From IMG/VR virus record IMGVR_UViG_3300027833_001702, positions 1 to 21,932 of that record: a stretch of 21,932 nt of DNA; one strand, 5' to 3'. Origin of the DNA: a virus. Both the position numbers and the translations under genes were made by a program. Positions 7,817-14,517 of the stretch are shown here, piece by piece; positions within the stretch are counted from its first letter, which is position 1, and the number at the start of each line of letters is the position of its first letter. The notes under the pieces are model-generated. The model was not told the DNA's origin. It worked only from the letters and a program-made list of their open reading frames with translations, and ran no database searches.

Positions 7817-7822
7817 TATAAT
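7794..7822 (+). promoter_or_regulatory. Sigma70-like promoter for the sliding clamp
   Basis: TTGACT (7794-7799), 17-base spacer, consensus TATAAT (7817-7822). The TGA stop codon of the nuclease gene (7814-7816) supplies the TGN of an extended -10. Predicted start near 7829, with an AGGAG ribosome binding site before the ATG at 7852. Confidence 0.85.
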
Positions 7823-7851
7823 AGTAATTAATAAAATATAGGAGAACACAT

Positions 7852-8607
7852 ATGCGTGATATTTTAAAAGACGTGGTAAAACACACACATTCGCTTGGGA
7901 TTATTCAAGCAGTGAAAGTAACAACAGACGAAGATACAACAGTATTAGATGCGATGGATGATGATCGTACAGTTGTATTACGTGCAAAGATGCACAATCG
8001 TGTACCAGAATTTTCTGGTAAGTTCGGTCTAGGTCGTCTAGGCGTATTGAATGGTTACTTAGGCTATGAAAGTCGTAACAATGAAGGCGAAGTAGTATCA
8101 ACAGGTGTTGATATCAGTCGTGTAGAACGTAACGGCGAAGAAATTCCAGCGGCATTTAATTTTGCTATTCCTGGCATTATGAATTCAACTTATCGTGTAA
8201 TCGTAAGTGAACTTGTTGATGCACAGATTAAAACAGCAAACTTTAAAGGTGCTAAGTGGGACGTTGAAGTTATGCCAACACAGCAAGCAATCAAAGATTT
8301 GCAACAAACTGCGGCTATCTTGTCAGCATATGATCCTCTATTCACAGTGAAAACAGTAGATGGTGATTTGCAATTTACAATTGGTGATGCATCAACTGAT
8401 AAAGCAGATTTGACATTCGCACGTAATGTAAGTGGTGAATTGAAATCAGGTTGGTCATTTCCACTAGCAACAGTTCTAACAATCTTAAAGCTAGGTGATA
8501 CATCATCTATGAGCATTAAGATTTCAGATCAAGGTGCAATGGCTATTCACGTAGACTCAGGAATGGGCCTATATGAGTATATTTTGCCTGCTAAATCTGG
8601 CAATTAA
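7852..8607 (+). CDS. DNA polymerase sliding clamp (gp45-like)
   Basis: A 251-residue protein (T4 gp45: 228) recognisable by its overall pattern: an N-terminal acidic strand pair with DDRTVVLRAKM, the FGLGRLGVLNGYL segment of the first clamp domain, FNFAIPG in the middle, and a second domain ending SMGLYEYILP-like, here GMGLYEYILPA, typical of gp45-type clamps in marine T4-like phages. As a trimeric ring it would hold the polymerase on DNA and, in T4, also activates late transcription. It has its own strong promoter and a good ribosome binding site. The clamp loader genes gp44/gp62 that follow gp45 in T4 are absent here; instead a DpdA-like gene lies 41 bases downstream. Four proteins in this cluster have clamp-tail-like C-termini, which supports the identification. 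Confidence 0.85.
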   Translation: MRDILKDVVKHTHSLGIIQAVKVTTDEDTTVLDAMDDDRTVVLRAKMHNRVPEFSGKFGLGRLGVLNGYLGYESRNNEGEVVSTGVDISRVERNGEEIPAAFNFAIPGIMNSTYRVIVSELVDAQIKTANFKGAKWDVEVMPTQQAIKDLQQTAAILSAYDPLFTVKTVDGDLQFTIGDASTDKADLTFARNVSGELKSGWSFPLATVLTILKLGDTSSMSIKISDQGAMAIHVDSGMGLYEYILPAKSGN

Positions 8608-8648
8608 CCTAAATAGAAGTATAACAATACAAAAGGATACAACAATAT

Positions 8649-10211
8649 ATGGTTAAAGATTTAGGTAAAAACAATATTAGTAATGAGCAAGCAGTATTTC
8701 TGCCTGCTATTTCGAACTTCTATGTTCGTAAGATTTCACAGCACTACGCAGGTACAACAGACATGTTCCCTCCTGAGCGTATCCCTGAGGGGTTCGAACA
8801 TGGTCTAGATGGTCTTAACATTTTAGATAAAGATAAAGGCTATGTGTACTATTCACATGGTCTTTACTCTGCTGGCCATGCTGAATTAGACTTAGAAAAA
8901 ACTAAGATCGAAGATGGTATGATTGTGAATCGTGATAGAGAAAACACAGTACTAGTTGGGGATTCAGGTGGGTATCAAATTGGTACTGGTGCTTGGAAAC
9001 TTGATTGGAATAAATTCTATGATGCTGATGGGAGTTGGCATGAAGCACGTCATGGTATTATGGCATGGCTTGAAGAATATTGTGATTACTCTATGACACT
9101 TGATATTCCAGGTTGGGCATGTTTGCCACAGTACCGTGATAAGAACGGTATTAAAAACTGGGAAGAATGCGTAGATAAGACAATCTTTAATCATGAATAT
9201 TTCATTAAACACCGAACACCTGGTAAGACTAAGTTCTTAAACACATTACACGGTTCTAATTGGGACACTAGTGAAAAGTGGTATGAGATGGTCAAGCACT
9301 TCAATGACAAGTCAGTATATGGCGACAGAGCATTTGAAGGTTATGCGATGGCTGGTGATCATGCGGGTGATGCTGAATTGTTATTGCGTAGACTTATTCG
9401 TTTACGTGATGATGGTCTTCTTGGTCAGGAAGACCAAGATGATGTTTGGATTCACACTCTCGGTATTAGTGTTCTCCCTTGGGGTGCAATGTTAACTGCA
9501 ATTCAAAGACAACTAAGAGAACATGTCAATCCAAACATAACAATCTCTTTTGATGCTGCGTCTCCCTACATTACAGCATCAAAAGGGTTAGCTTATGACT
9601 ATCCCGACTTGAATGGTAATGCTTGGTCATACAAGACTAAAAAGTTAAATTGGCGTCAGGATATCAGCAATGATAAACAACCTTGGTTGTATGAAGGCGA
9701 AATCGGCTCACGTTTGAATATGCGAGATATCAACTACATGCAACCTGGTATGCTCAATCGAAACAAGAAAGAAGCTAAATCAAGCTGGGATAGTCTAAGC
9801 TATATTTTAATTCAAGCACACAATGCTGAATATCATATTCGTGGTATGCAAGATGCAATTCGTAGATTTGATCATGAGTATGAAATGTTACATGATAAAA
9901 TAGATATCAATAATATTAACTTGGGTAAAACTAACAATCTATCAGATGTAGTACCAGATAAGGTTCTATACTTTGCAAAGTTTGTTGAAGTATTGTTTGA
10001 CCCATCCACTAAAGACCCTATGCAAATGCTTACAGATTTTAAAGCATTCTTACGTAAATGTGAAGGTTCACGTGTACAGAATATTTCAACTACACCTGAC
10101 TTCATGGAATTCGAAGAATCAAATACAAAGACAGAAGAATTTGTAGAAGCAGTGAAGGGCAAGAAACGAGAGTATGATACTCCAGTAGGAGTAGAAGACC
10201 TATTCGGATAA
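8649..10211 (+). CDS. DpdA/TGT-like base-exchange enzyme (7-deazaguanine insertion)
   Basis: A 520-residue protein with hallmarks of the tRNA-guanine transglycosylase fold: VGDSGGYQI (D105, in the position of the base-binding DSGGFQ of TGT), TLDIPG with D152, HTLGIS near residue 270 (like the LxGxG substrate loop) and ISFDAASPY with D302. In the family these aspartates recognise the base and form the covalent intermediate when guanine is replaced by a 7-deazaguanine such as preQ0. The C-x-C-x2-C zinc site of bacterial TGT is not seen, which fits the phage/DpdA branch acting on DNA better than tRNA TGT. FolE, QueE and a QueD-like protein in the same window support this. The C-terminus, GVEDLFG, resembles the polymerase's clamp tail. 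The gene lies downstream of the clamp with an AAAGGA site and no clear promoter of its own, so it is probably co-transcribed with the clamp. A tRNA substrate is the alternative. Confidence 0.65.
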   Translation: MVKDLGKNNISNEQAVFLPAISNFYVRKISQHYAGTTDMFPPERIPEGFEHGLDGLNILDKDKGYVYYSHGLYSAGHAELDLEKTKIEDGMIVNRDRENTVLVGDSGGYQIGTGAWKLDWNKFYDADGSWHEARHGIMAWLEEYCDYSMTLDIPGWACLPQYRDKNGIKNWEECVDKTIFNHEYFIKHRTPGKTKFLNTLHGSNWDTSEKWYEMVKHFNDKSVYGDRAFEGYAMAGDHAGDAELLLRRLIRLRDDGLLGQEDQDDVWIHTLGISVLPWGAMLTAIQRQLREHVNPNITISFDAASPYITASKGLAYDYPDLNGNAWSYKTKKLNWRQDISNDKQPWLYEGEIGSRLNMRDINYMQPGMLNRNKKEAKSSWDSLSYILIQAHNAEYHIRGMQDAIRRFDHEYEMLHDKIDINNINLGKTNNLSDVVPDKVLYFAKFVEVLFDPSTKDPMQMLTDFKAFLRKCEGSRVQNISTTPDFMEFEESNTKTEEFVEAVKGKKREYDTPVGVEDLFG

Positions 10212-10223
10212 AGGAGGATTATA

Positions 10224-10403
10224 ATGACACCCGAAAAGAAACAAGCAAGACTAGAAGCACTAAAAACTAAACACAGAACACTTGACAATCATATCCAAAA
10301 AGAGTATAAATTACATATGGATGTTTCTCAATTGAAAGCAGAGAAACTTCGAATGAAACAAGAAATATATGCACTAGAGCGAGAACTTGGGGACAATGGG
10401 TAG
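10224..10403 (+). CDS. Small coiled-coil protein, DUF465/YdcH-like
   Basis: A 59-residue reading frame with an AAGGAGG ribosome binding site 12 bases after the DpdA-like gene. The sequence is almost wholly charged and helical: ARLEALKTKHRTLDNHI, then QLKAEKLRMKQEIYALERE. This matches the DUF465/YdcH pattern (L-x2-H-x2-LD-x2-I ... LK-x2-KL-x-LK-x-EI-x2-LE), a family of short two-helix hairpins of unknown role found in proteobacteria and their phages. A protein-protein adaptor is plausible but not shown. Its end overlaps the next gene by eight bases. A sigma70-like promoter lies inside it at 10282-10310. Confidence 0.7.
   Translation: MTPEKKQARLEALKTKHRTLDNHIQKEYKLHMDVSQLKAEKLRMKQEIYALERELGDNG
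10282..10310 (+). promoter_or_regulatory. Sigma70-like promoter inside the DUF465-like gene
   Basis: TTGACA (10282-10287), 17-base spacer, TATAAA (10305-10310). Predicted start near 10317. It would drive the QueD-like, apt, glycosyltransferase and FTR1-like genes. It lies in coding sequence, so chance similarity cannot be excluded. Confidence 0.55.
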
Positions 10404-10851
10404 TTACTATAATTACATGCTAACAGAAACTAGGAAAGCAAACATGAAAGACGATATGGAAAAACAAAAACAAAATGCAAAACGTTGGATTTGGGTTACT
10501 TTTCAAAAAGAAGGTATTCACAAATATCCTGCAGCATTGACAGATCCTGCTTTAGCGACAGGTGATGAATACGATGTGTCTTTTTTGGGATATCCGCATC
10601 GTCACATGTTTCATTTCCGTGTAGCAATCAAAGTAACACACAATGACAGAGATATTGAATTTATTCAATTCAAACGATGGTTAGAAAACTTGTACAAAGA
10701 TAATGTTATCGAACTTGATTACAAATCGTGTGAAATGATGTCTGATGATTTGTTCGATCAAATCGTTGCGAAATATCCCGGACGAGATATCAAAATTGAA
10801 ATCTCCGAAGATGGTGAAAACGGAGCGTTGATTGAATATGTCGCTCAGTAA
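10396..10851 (+). CDS. QueD/6-pyruvoyltetrahydropterin synthase-like T-fold protein, diverged
   Basis: I chose the ATG at 10396, since the longer frame begins with TTG inside the upstream gene. The 151-residue product follows the QueD layout: a first histidine H42 (GIHKYPAA), H68-R-H70-MFHFRVAIKV in the place of the zinc-binding H-G-H motif and following strand, an LD-x-KSCEMMSDDLFDQI segment like the LDH...PTxENLA region, and a final strand ISEDGENG with E138, like the substrate-anchoring glutamate. QueD makes 6-carboxytetrahydropterin from the product of FolE, the second step towards preQ0. However, I see no catalytic cysteine before the H-x-H motif, and the LDH histidine is tyrosine. It may be an altered QueD, use other residues, or bind a related pterin. 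FolE and QueE elsewhere in the window favour a link to deazaguanine synthesis. Function is inferred from a distant pattern only. Confidence 0.45.
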   Translation: MGSYYNYMLTETRKANMKDDMEKQKQNAKRWIWVTFQKEGIHKYPAALTDPALATGDEYDVSFLGYPHRHMFHFRVAIKVTHNDRDIEFIQFKRWLENLYKDNVIELDYKSCEMMSDDLFDQIVAKYPGRDIKIEISEDGENGALIEYVAQ

Positions 10852-11362
10852 TGAAATACAGGAGATGGTTCGGGTAGTTCCGGATCATCCTCAACCTGGT
10901 ATTATGTATCAAGACATGGCTAGTATCTTTAATCATCCATCTGGATTGACTAAAGTTGTACAAGCATTTCAAGAACAGAATATCATCTATGATAGAATAG
11001 TAGGACTTGATGCACGTGGCTTTCCAATGGCTGGTGCATTAAGTGCTATTACAGGTAAACCGTTTGCAATGGCTCGTAAGAAAGGTAAACTTCCCGGCGA
11101 GACTATTTTTACGGAATACGAATTAGAATACGGTACAGACGAACTACACCTTCAAAATGACTCAGTGTTAGACGGCGACCGTGTTCTAGTAATTGATGAT
11201 GTAATTGCAACTGGTGGGACACTACTAGCGGCAGCATCATTAATTGAACGATTGAATGGCAACGTAGTTGGTATTCTTTCGATTATGGACTTGACTTTTT
11301 TAAGCGGGTCTGATAAGTTGAGAGCTAAGGGTTATCCCGTGTTCTCAATATTAAGTGAATAA
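10838..11362 (+). CDS. apt: Adenine phosphoribosyltransferase
   Basis: A 174-residue type I phosphoribosyltransferase close to bacterial APT in length and sequence order: VPDHPQPGIMYQDM at the N-terminus (APT: DYPKPGIxFxD), GLDARGFPMAG, ARKKGKLPGETI, EYELEYGTDEL and the PRPP-binding loop VLVIDDVIATGGT. It would join adenine (or a related base) to PRPP, giving AMP. In a phage this can recycle adenine from degraded host DNA. An action on a modified or deaza base in connection with the DpdA-like enzyme is conceivable but not supported by any residue I can see. The ATG at 10838 overlaps the QueD-like gene by 14 bases; a TTG at 10832 and an ATG at 10865 are alternatives, but the latter would cut into the conserved N-terminus and has its AGGAG too close. 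Confidence 0.9.
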   Translation: MSLSNEIQEMVRVVPDHPQPGIMYQDMASIFNHPSGLTKVVQAFQEQNIIYDRIVGLDARGFPMAGALSAITGKPFAMARKKGKLPGETIFTEYELEYGTDELHLQNDSVLDGDRVLVIDDVIATGGTLLAAASLIERLNGNVVGILSIMDLTFLSGSDKLRAKGYPVFSILSE

Positions 11363-11380
11363 ATGGCAAGAGGAAATTAG

Positions 11381-12442
11381 ATGCTATATCTTATAGATTT
11401 GGAGAGTGTTGAATCCCGCTACACAAAGCAGTGGAAGACACATCTCCCCACATTGTTGCAAAGTAACGGTATTGATGTTACTGTGATTGACGGTCCAACC
11501 GACATTCCAGAAGCCACTACGCCCGGTGCTTTTCTTAACTTCGGCGGAACGAATATCTATAAGAGCGCACAGTTACAAAAGATAGCAAAACTTATCTGCG
11601 ATGGCGAAGTCAAAGATGGGGATTACTTTTTGTATACTGATGCGTGGAATCCCACTGTTATCCAGCTGAAATATATGGCAGAATTGCTTGGGATAAAAAT
11701 CCGTATCGGCGGACTGTGGCATGCTGGTAGTTATGATCCACAAGATTTTCTCGGACGTTTAATTGGCAATGCTTCATGGGTTCGTAAAGCGGAAATGAGT
11801 ATGTATGATTGTTATGATGATAACTTTTTTGCTACTAAGTTCCATATTGATTTGTTTACAAATACATTTTGGGATGATGACCGTGATATCGACAGGCAAC
11901 TACTTCACTCTATTAGACAAGTAGGTTGGCCTATGGAATACATTAAAGAGGATCTCAGTGAGTACAATAATATGGCGAAAGAGGACATAATTTTATTCCC
12001 ACATCGTATAGCTCCTGAGAAACAGCCAGAAGTTTTTGACTACATTGCTGAACAGATGCCAGAGTATCAGTTCATTAAATGTCAGGACTTAAACTTAACA
12101 AAGCCAGAATATCACACCTTACTTGGTAAATCCAAGTTAGTGTTTAGTGCTAACTTGCAGGAAACTCTGGGTATCTCAGTATACGAAGGCCTGCAGGTTG
12201 GTGCTATTCCTATGGTACCAGATAGACTTTCATATAGTGAAATGTGGACTGAACACTTCAAATATCCAAGTGAGTGGACTACATCATTAGAAGCAACAAA
12301 GAAAAATATTGAAAATATTAAAGCATATATTCATATGCAAATGTCAAAGAATAGTGACCTAACTTGGACAATGAATGAAGAACTTGGACGAGTTAAGAAG
12401 TTCTTCCATGCAGATAAATTAATACAACATCTAAAAGGATAA
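11381..12442 (+). CDS. GT-B glycosyltransferase
   Basis: A 353-residue protein of two Rossmann-like halves. The C-terminal half has IILFPHRIAPEKQPEVF, where GT4-type enzymes start their nucleotide-sugar domain (R and K contact the diphosphate), and an E-x7-E motif with E261 and E269 (QETLGISVYEGLQVGAIPMVP), which binds the sugar nucleotide. The N-terminal half (LYLIDLESVESRYTKQW; FLNFGG; DYFLYTDAW) would bind the acceptor, which cannot be read from sequence. Phage glycosyltransferases modify DNA bases, virion proteins or host envelope; the neighbouring DNA-modification genes make a DNA or modified-base acceptor worth considering. Length is close to the T4 DNA glucosyltransferases, but I see no specific resemblance to them. 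It has an AGAGGAA site 19 bases after apt, and the permease gene starts 3 bases after its stop. Confidence 0.75.
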   Translation: MLYLIDLESVESRYTKQWKTHLPTLLQSNGIDVTVIDGPTDIPEATTPGAFLNFGGTNIYKSAQLQKIAKLICDGEVKDGDYFLYTDAWNPTVIQLKYMAELLGIKIRIGGLWHAGSYDPQDFLGRLIGNASWVRKAEMSMYDCYDDNFFATKFHIDLFTNTFWDDDRDIDRQLLHSIRQVGWPMEYIKEDLSEYNNMAKEDIILFPHRIAPEKQPEVFDYIAEQMPEYQFIKCQDLNLTKPEYHTLLGKSKLVFSANLQETLGISVYEGLQVGAIPMVPDRLSYSEMWTEHFKYPSEWTTSLEATKKNIENIKAYIHMQMSKNSDLTWTMNEELGRVKKFFHADKLIQHLKG

Positions 12443-12445
12443 AAA

Positions 12446-13039
12446 ATGATTACGAGTTTTGTATATGTAGGAAGAGAAGCTGTAGAAATAATGCTTCTTA
12501 CCTTTATGATTATTAATTCGATTAAACTAACTAAAACATTCGTACTAACTGCATTATCAGGTATACTATTAGGCGGTGTATTAGGACATACAATAGGCGA
12601 TTTCTTGCATGGTTACGATGCATATATGTATGCAGGATTATCAGCTATGATGTTCTACTTATTTTTTACGAGTAGTTCATTGCCCGGTAAAATTAAATTA
12701 AATATGGAAAGATTAGAAAGCAAATCTGTATGTTGTGCTAAAATAGCCGGGTTATTTTTGGTTTGGTTAGTCTTCTTCCGTGAAAGTTTAGAAATCTTTG
12801 TGTTTATGTTTCAGAGTGTACACAATAATCTTCCATCCTGGATTGGGGCTGGAGCATCGGTTCTTTTGATAGTGTTCGTCTACAACTTTATGAAAGTATA
12901 CAGCGACCGTTCGTTTAAGCCAGAAGTTAAAAAACTAATGTTCAAAATATCCAACTATGCATTCCTAGCATTTGGTATATTCTTTGCGTATGAAGCATAC
13001 ACTCATTCGCCATTAGTGAATCATTTACATATACTATAA
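12446..13039 (+). CDS. FTR1/EfeU-like iron permease, short form
   Basis: A 197-residue membrane protein with about six hydrophobic segments. It has two R-E-x-x-E motifs, R10-E-A-V-E14 and R112-E-S-L-E116, each in a hydrophobic helix in equivalent halves. Paired REXXE motifs are the mark of the FTR1/EfeU iron permeases, where the glutamates carry Fe(III) through the inner membrane. Family members usually have about 270-280 residues and seven helices, so this version is compact. A loop with SKSVCCAKIAG (two adjacent cysteines near residue 96) lies between the halves. No partner (multicopper oxidase or EfeO/B) is visible. The gene has an AAAAGGA site in the end of the glycosyltransferase gene, three bases upstream, so it is translated from the same message. 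Iron supply for Fe-S enzymes such as QueE, or import during infection, would be plausible roles. Confidence 0.7.
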   Translation: MITSFVYVGREAVEIMLLTFMIINSIKLTKTFVLTALSGILLGGVLGHTIGDFLHGYDAYMYAGLSAMMFYLFFTSSSLPGKIKLNMERLESKSVCCAKIAGLFLVWLVFFRESLEIFVFMFQSVHNNLPSWIGAGASVLLIVFVYNFMKVYSDRSFKPEVKKLMFKISNYAFLAFGIFFAYEAYTHSPLVNHLHIL

Positions 13040-13054
13040 CATGAATATCGTTTA

Positions 13055-13063
13055 GATAAATAC
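13055..13063 (+). promoter_or_regulatory. Late-type promoter GATAAATAC
   Basis: Identical to the sites at 1802 and 20081, in a 73-base gap before a gene with its own ribosome binding site. Start would be near 13068. Confidence 0.65.
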
Positions 13064-13097
13064 ATATGATAGGGAGTATCCCAGCTACCTATCATAT
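13064..13097 (+). repeat. Perfect 10-base inverted repeat in the 5' leader
   Basis: ATATGATAGG (13064-13073) and CCTATCATAT (13088-13097) are exact reverse complements with a 14-base loop. The right arm ends four bases before the GGGAG ribosome binding site. It could protect the late mRNA 5' end or serve as a protein site. Part of the left arm lies around the predicted start, so the RNA may hold only part of the stem. Confidence 0.75.
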
Positions 13098-13112
13098 ATT
13101 GGGAGAAATAAT

Positions 13113-13415
13113 ATGGCTCGTTACAGAGGTATGATTACAAACAACATCAAGGTTGATGCAACAATTAAAGTTCGCCGTTCAATCGACTTACGTGAATTGT
13201 CAGACTTTGGTTCAATCGCAGATGCCGCACAGGATTTACCAACATCAGGTGCAACACATCGCAAAGCCCTTAAAGGTTCAACATCAGCAACACGTGGATA
13301 TGCAAATCTATCAACAGTTGCAGATGGTACAATCGTAGACCGTCAAGATATGGGTTCAATTGCTGACACAGCAAGAGACACATTAGGCTATAATGATGAA
13401 CCTTACCTACACTAA
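13113..13415 (+). CDS. Unknown late-type small protein with a repeated GSIAD motif
   Basis: A 100-residue protein that I do not recognise. It is basic at the N-terminus (MARYRGMI...KVRRSIDLRE) and rich in Ser, Thr, Ala and Gly in the middle. D31-F-G-S-I-A-D-A-A-Q-D and D79-M-G-S-I-A-D-T-A-R-D are a diverged internal repeat 48 residues apart. There are no cysteines and no membrane segment. It has a GGGAG site and a late-type promoter and hairpin directly upstream, and a promoter-hairpin element directly downstream, so it appears to be its own late transcription unit. That setting, high expression signals and simple composition suggest a virion component, such as a head or tail decoration protein, but this is inference only. 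Confidence 0.7.
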   Translation: MARYRGMITNNIKVDATIKVRRSIDLRELSDFGSIADAAQDLPTSGATHRKALKGSTSATRGYANLSTVADGTIVDRQDMGSIADTARDTLGYNDEPYLH

Positions 13416-13432
13416 TTAATTTAAAATAAGTG

Positions 13433-13461
13433 TTGACAAATTAACCCACTTGTAGTATTAT
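13433..13461 (+). promoter_or_regulatory. Sigma70-like promoter for the folE-queE-metK module
   Basis: TTGACA (13433-13438), 17-base spacer, TATTAT (13456-13461); an alternative TATAAT lies at 13459-13464 with a 20-base spacer. Predicted start near 13468. The -10 element lies at the centre of a 36-base imperfect palindrome. Confidence 0.75.
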
Positions 13462-13478
13462 AATATTATGAGTGGGTT
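13443..13478 (+). terminator. Hairpin around the promoter -10, likely terminator of the late gene
   Basis: A 36-base palindrome with 18-base halves centred at 13460/13461. The outer eight bases pair exactly (AACCCACT with AGTGGGTT), and the three differences in the inner part all give G-U pairs in RNA, which points to selection on the RNA. Two more T follow the stem, so the U tract is short and the terminator may be weak. RNA starting from the promoter in its middle lacks the left arm. Confidence 0.55.
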
Positions 13479-13514
13479 TTCCATATCCATATCTAAAATA
13501 AAGGAACATAGTAT

Positions 13515-14201
13515 ATGACAAAGACTTCCGAAATTAAGGAACGCTTGATAGCAGAAAATATCAGGCATTGGGCAGGGGACAATATTAGTCAAGTCCTAGA
13601 ACCCGGAGACAAAGAAATTCTAATAGATGAAGCAACAGATGCGTTTGAAGCTGTATTAGATGCACTACTAATCGATAGACATAACGATCCGAATAGTATG
13701 GGAACAGCAAAACGTCTAGCAAAGATGTACTTCAATGAGATTATGCAGGGTCGTTATGAACCAGCACCTAGCGCAACAGCGTTTCCTAACGATAACGGAC
13801 ATACTTATAAAGGTATGTTAGTAGTTCGTTCTGAACTTAAATCAATGTGTTCGCATCATCATCAACCTGTTACAGGCATTGCATACATCGGTATCATTCC
13901 AGGTGAGAAAGTTATTGGACTTTCAAAGTACACTCGCATCGCACAGTGGTGCGCAAGACGTGGTACGCTGCAGGAAGAACTGTGTAACGATATCATGCGT
14001 GAAATTATTAAAGCAACTGATAGTGAACATGTAGGTGTTTACATTCAAGCAACACATGGCTGTTGTGAAAATCGTGGTATTATGGCACATAGTTCACTTA
14101 CACAAACAACAGTACTTAATGGTGGGTTCTTAGATGATCCAAGTGTTAAGAAAGAGTTCTTTGATAACATTAAACTACAGCAGGAGTTTGCACCGCGATG
14201 A
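13515..14201 (+). CDS. folE: GTP cyclohydrolase I
   Basis: A 228-residue FolE of normal length (E. coli: 222). The zinc site is intact: C112-S-H-H-H with C112 and H115, and C183-C184-E-N-R-G, matching E. coli C110, H113 and C181. VIGLSKYTRI, QWCARRGTLQEEL and HGCCENRGI are the usual substrate and assembly segments. The enzyme turns GTP into dihydroneopterin triphosphate, the first step both to folate and to 7-deazaguanines (preQ0). In this setting, with queE three genes downstream and a DpdA-like gene upstream, the deazaguanine route is more likely than folate. The gene has an AAAGGAA site and is the first in a module driven by the promoter at 13433. The stop overlaps the next ATG as ATGA. 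Confidence 0.95.
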   Translation: MTKTSEIKERLIAENIRHWAGDNISQVLEPGDKEILIDEATDAFEAVLDALLIDRHNDPNSMGTAKRLAKMYFNEIMQGRYEPAPSATAFPNDNGHTYKGMLVVRSELKSMCSHHHQPVTGIAYIGIIPGEKVIGLSKYTRIAQWCARRGTLQEELCNDIMREIIKATDSEHVGVYIQATHGCCENRGIMAHSSLTQTTVLNGGFLDDPSVKKEFFDNIKLQQEFAPR

Positions 14202-14407
14202 AGGATCCAAAAGTAACAGAGCTTGTTAAGCAACTCAATAAAGATATCATTGCTCTAAACAAAACTTGGGCAGAATTACATAAGAATGATGTTTATGTGC
14301 GTATGGAAATTGTTGGTGATTCCACATACGCAACGTTGAAATCTTTAAATGCAAGAGAAGTCACACAACATGTTAAGTATGTTACGGAATCTAAGGAGGT
14401 TAACTAA
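14198..14407 (+). CDS. Small unknown protein, translationally coupled to folE
   Basis: A 69-residue protein not recognised. It begins with a helical, lysine-rich segment (VTELVKQLNKDIIALNKTWAEL), followed by a short strand-like part (VYVRMEIVG, TYATLKSLNA) and another charged helix. There are no cysteines or metal motifs. ATG and the folE TGA overlap by four bases, and its own TAA overlaps the next ATG, so it is read as part of a coupled run folE-this gene-membrane peptide-queE. The conserved placement suggests a helper for neighbouring enzymes, but nothing in the sequence shows this. Confidence 0.7.
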   Translation: MKDPKVTELVKQLNKDIIALNKTWAELHKNDVYVRMEIVGDSTYATLKSLNAREVTQHVKYVTESKEVN

Positions 14408-14517
14408 TGGGTGATTATATTGTAGTGCGTCTTGCACAAGTGTTCATTGTAGCAGTGTTTGTAATGGGCATGATTAGTTTAGGTATTGAACTTTACACAG
14501 GAAGGCTCCCATTGTGA
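14407..14517 (+). CDS. 36-residue single-pass membrane peptide
   Basis: A short frame from the ATG that overlaps the preceding TAA to a TGA that overlaps the GTG of queE. It has AAGGAGG just upstream. The product is MGDYIVV, a hydrophobic helix of about 22 residues (RLAQVFIVAVFVMGMISLGIE), and a short polar tail. This is long enough to span a membrane once. Overlaps on both sides and a good ribosome binding site make it a likely real gene. Roles such as membrane anchor, small toxin or lysis helper are open. Confidence 0.65.
   Translation: MGDYIVVRLAQVFIVAVFVMGMISLGIELYTGRLPL

Noticed and set aside
10387-10395. TTG start for the QueD-like protein
   Set aside because: It lies inside the DUF465-like gene and adds only three residues; the ATG at 10396 is the simpler choice.
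11291-11319. TTGACT-N17-TAAGTT before the glycosyltransferase gene
   Set aside because: The spacing fits, but the -10 matches the consensus at only three positions and the site lies inside apt coding sequence.
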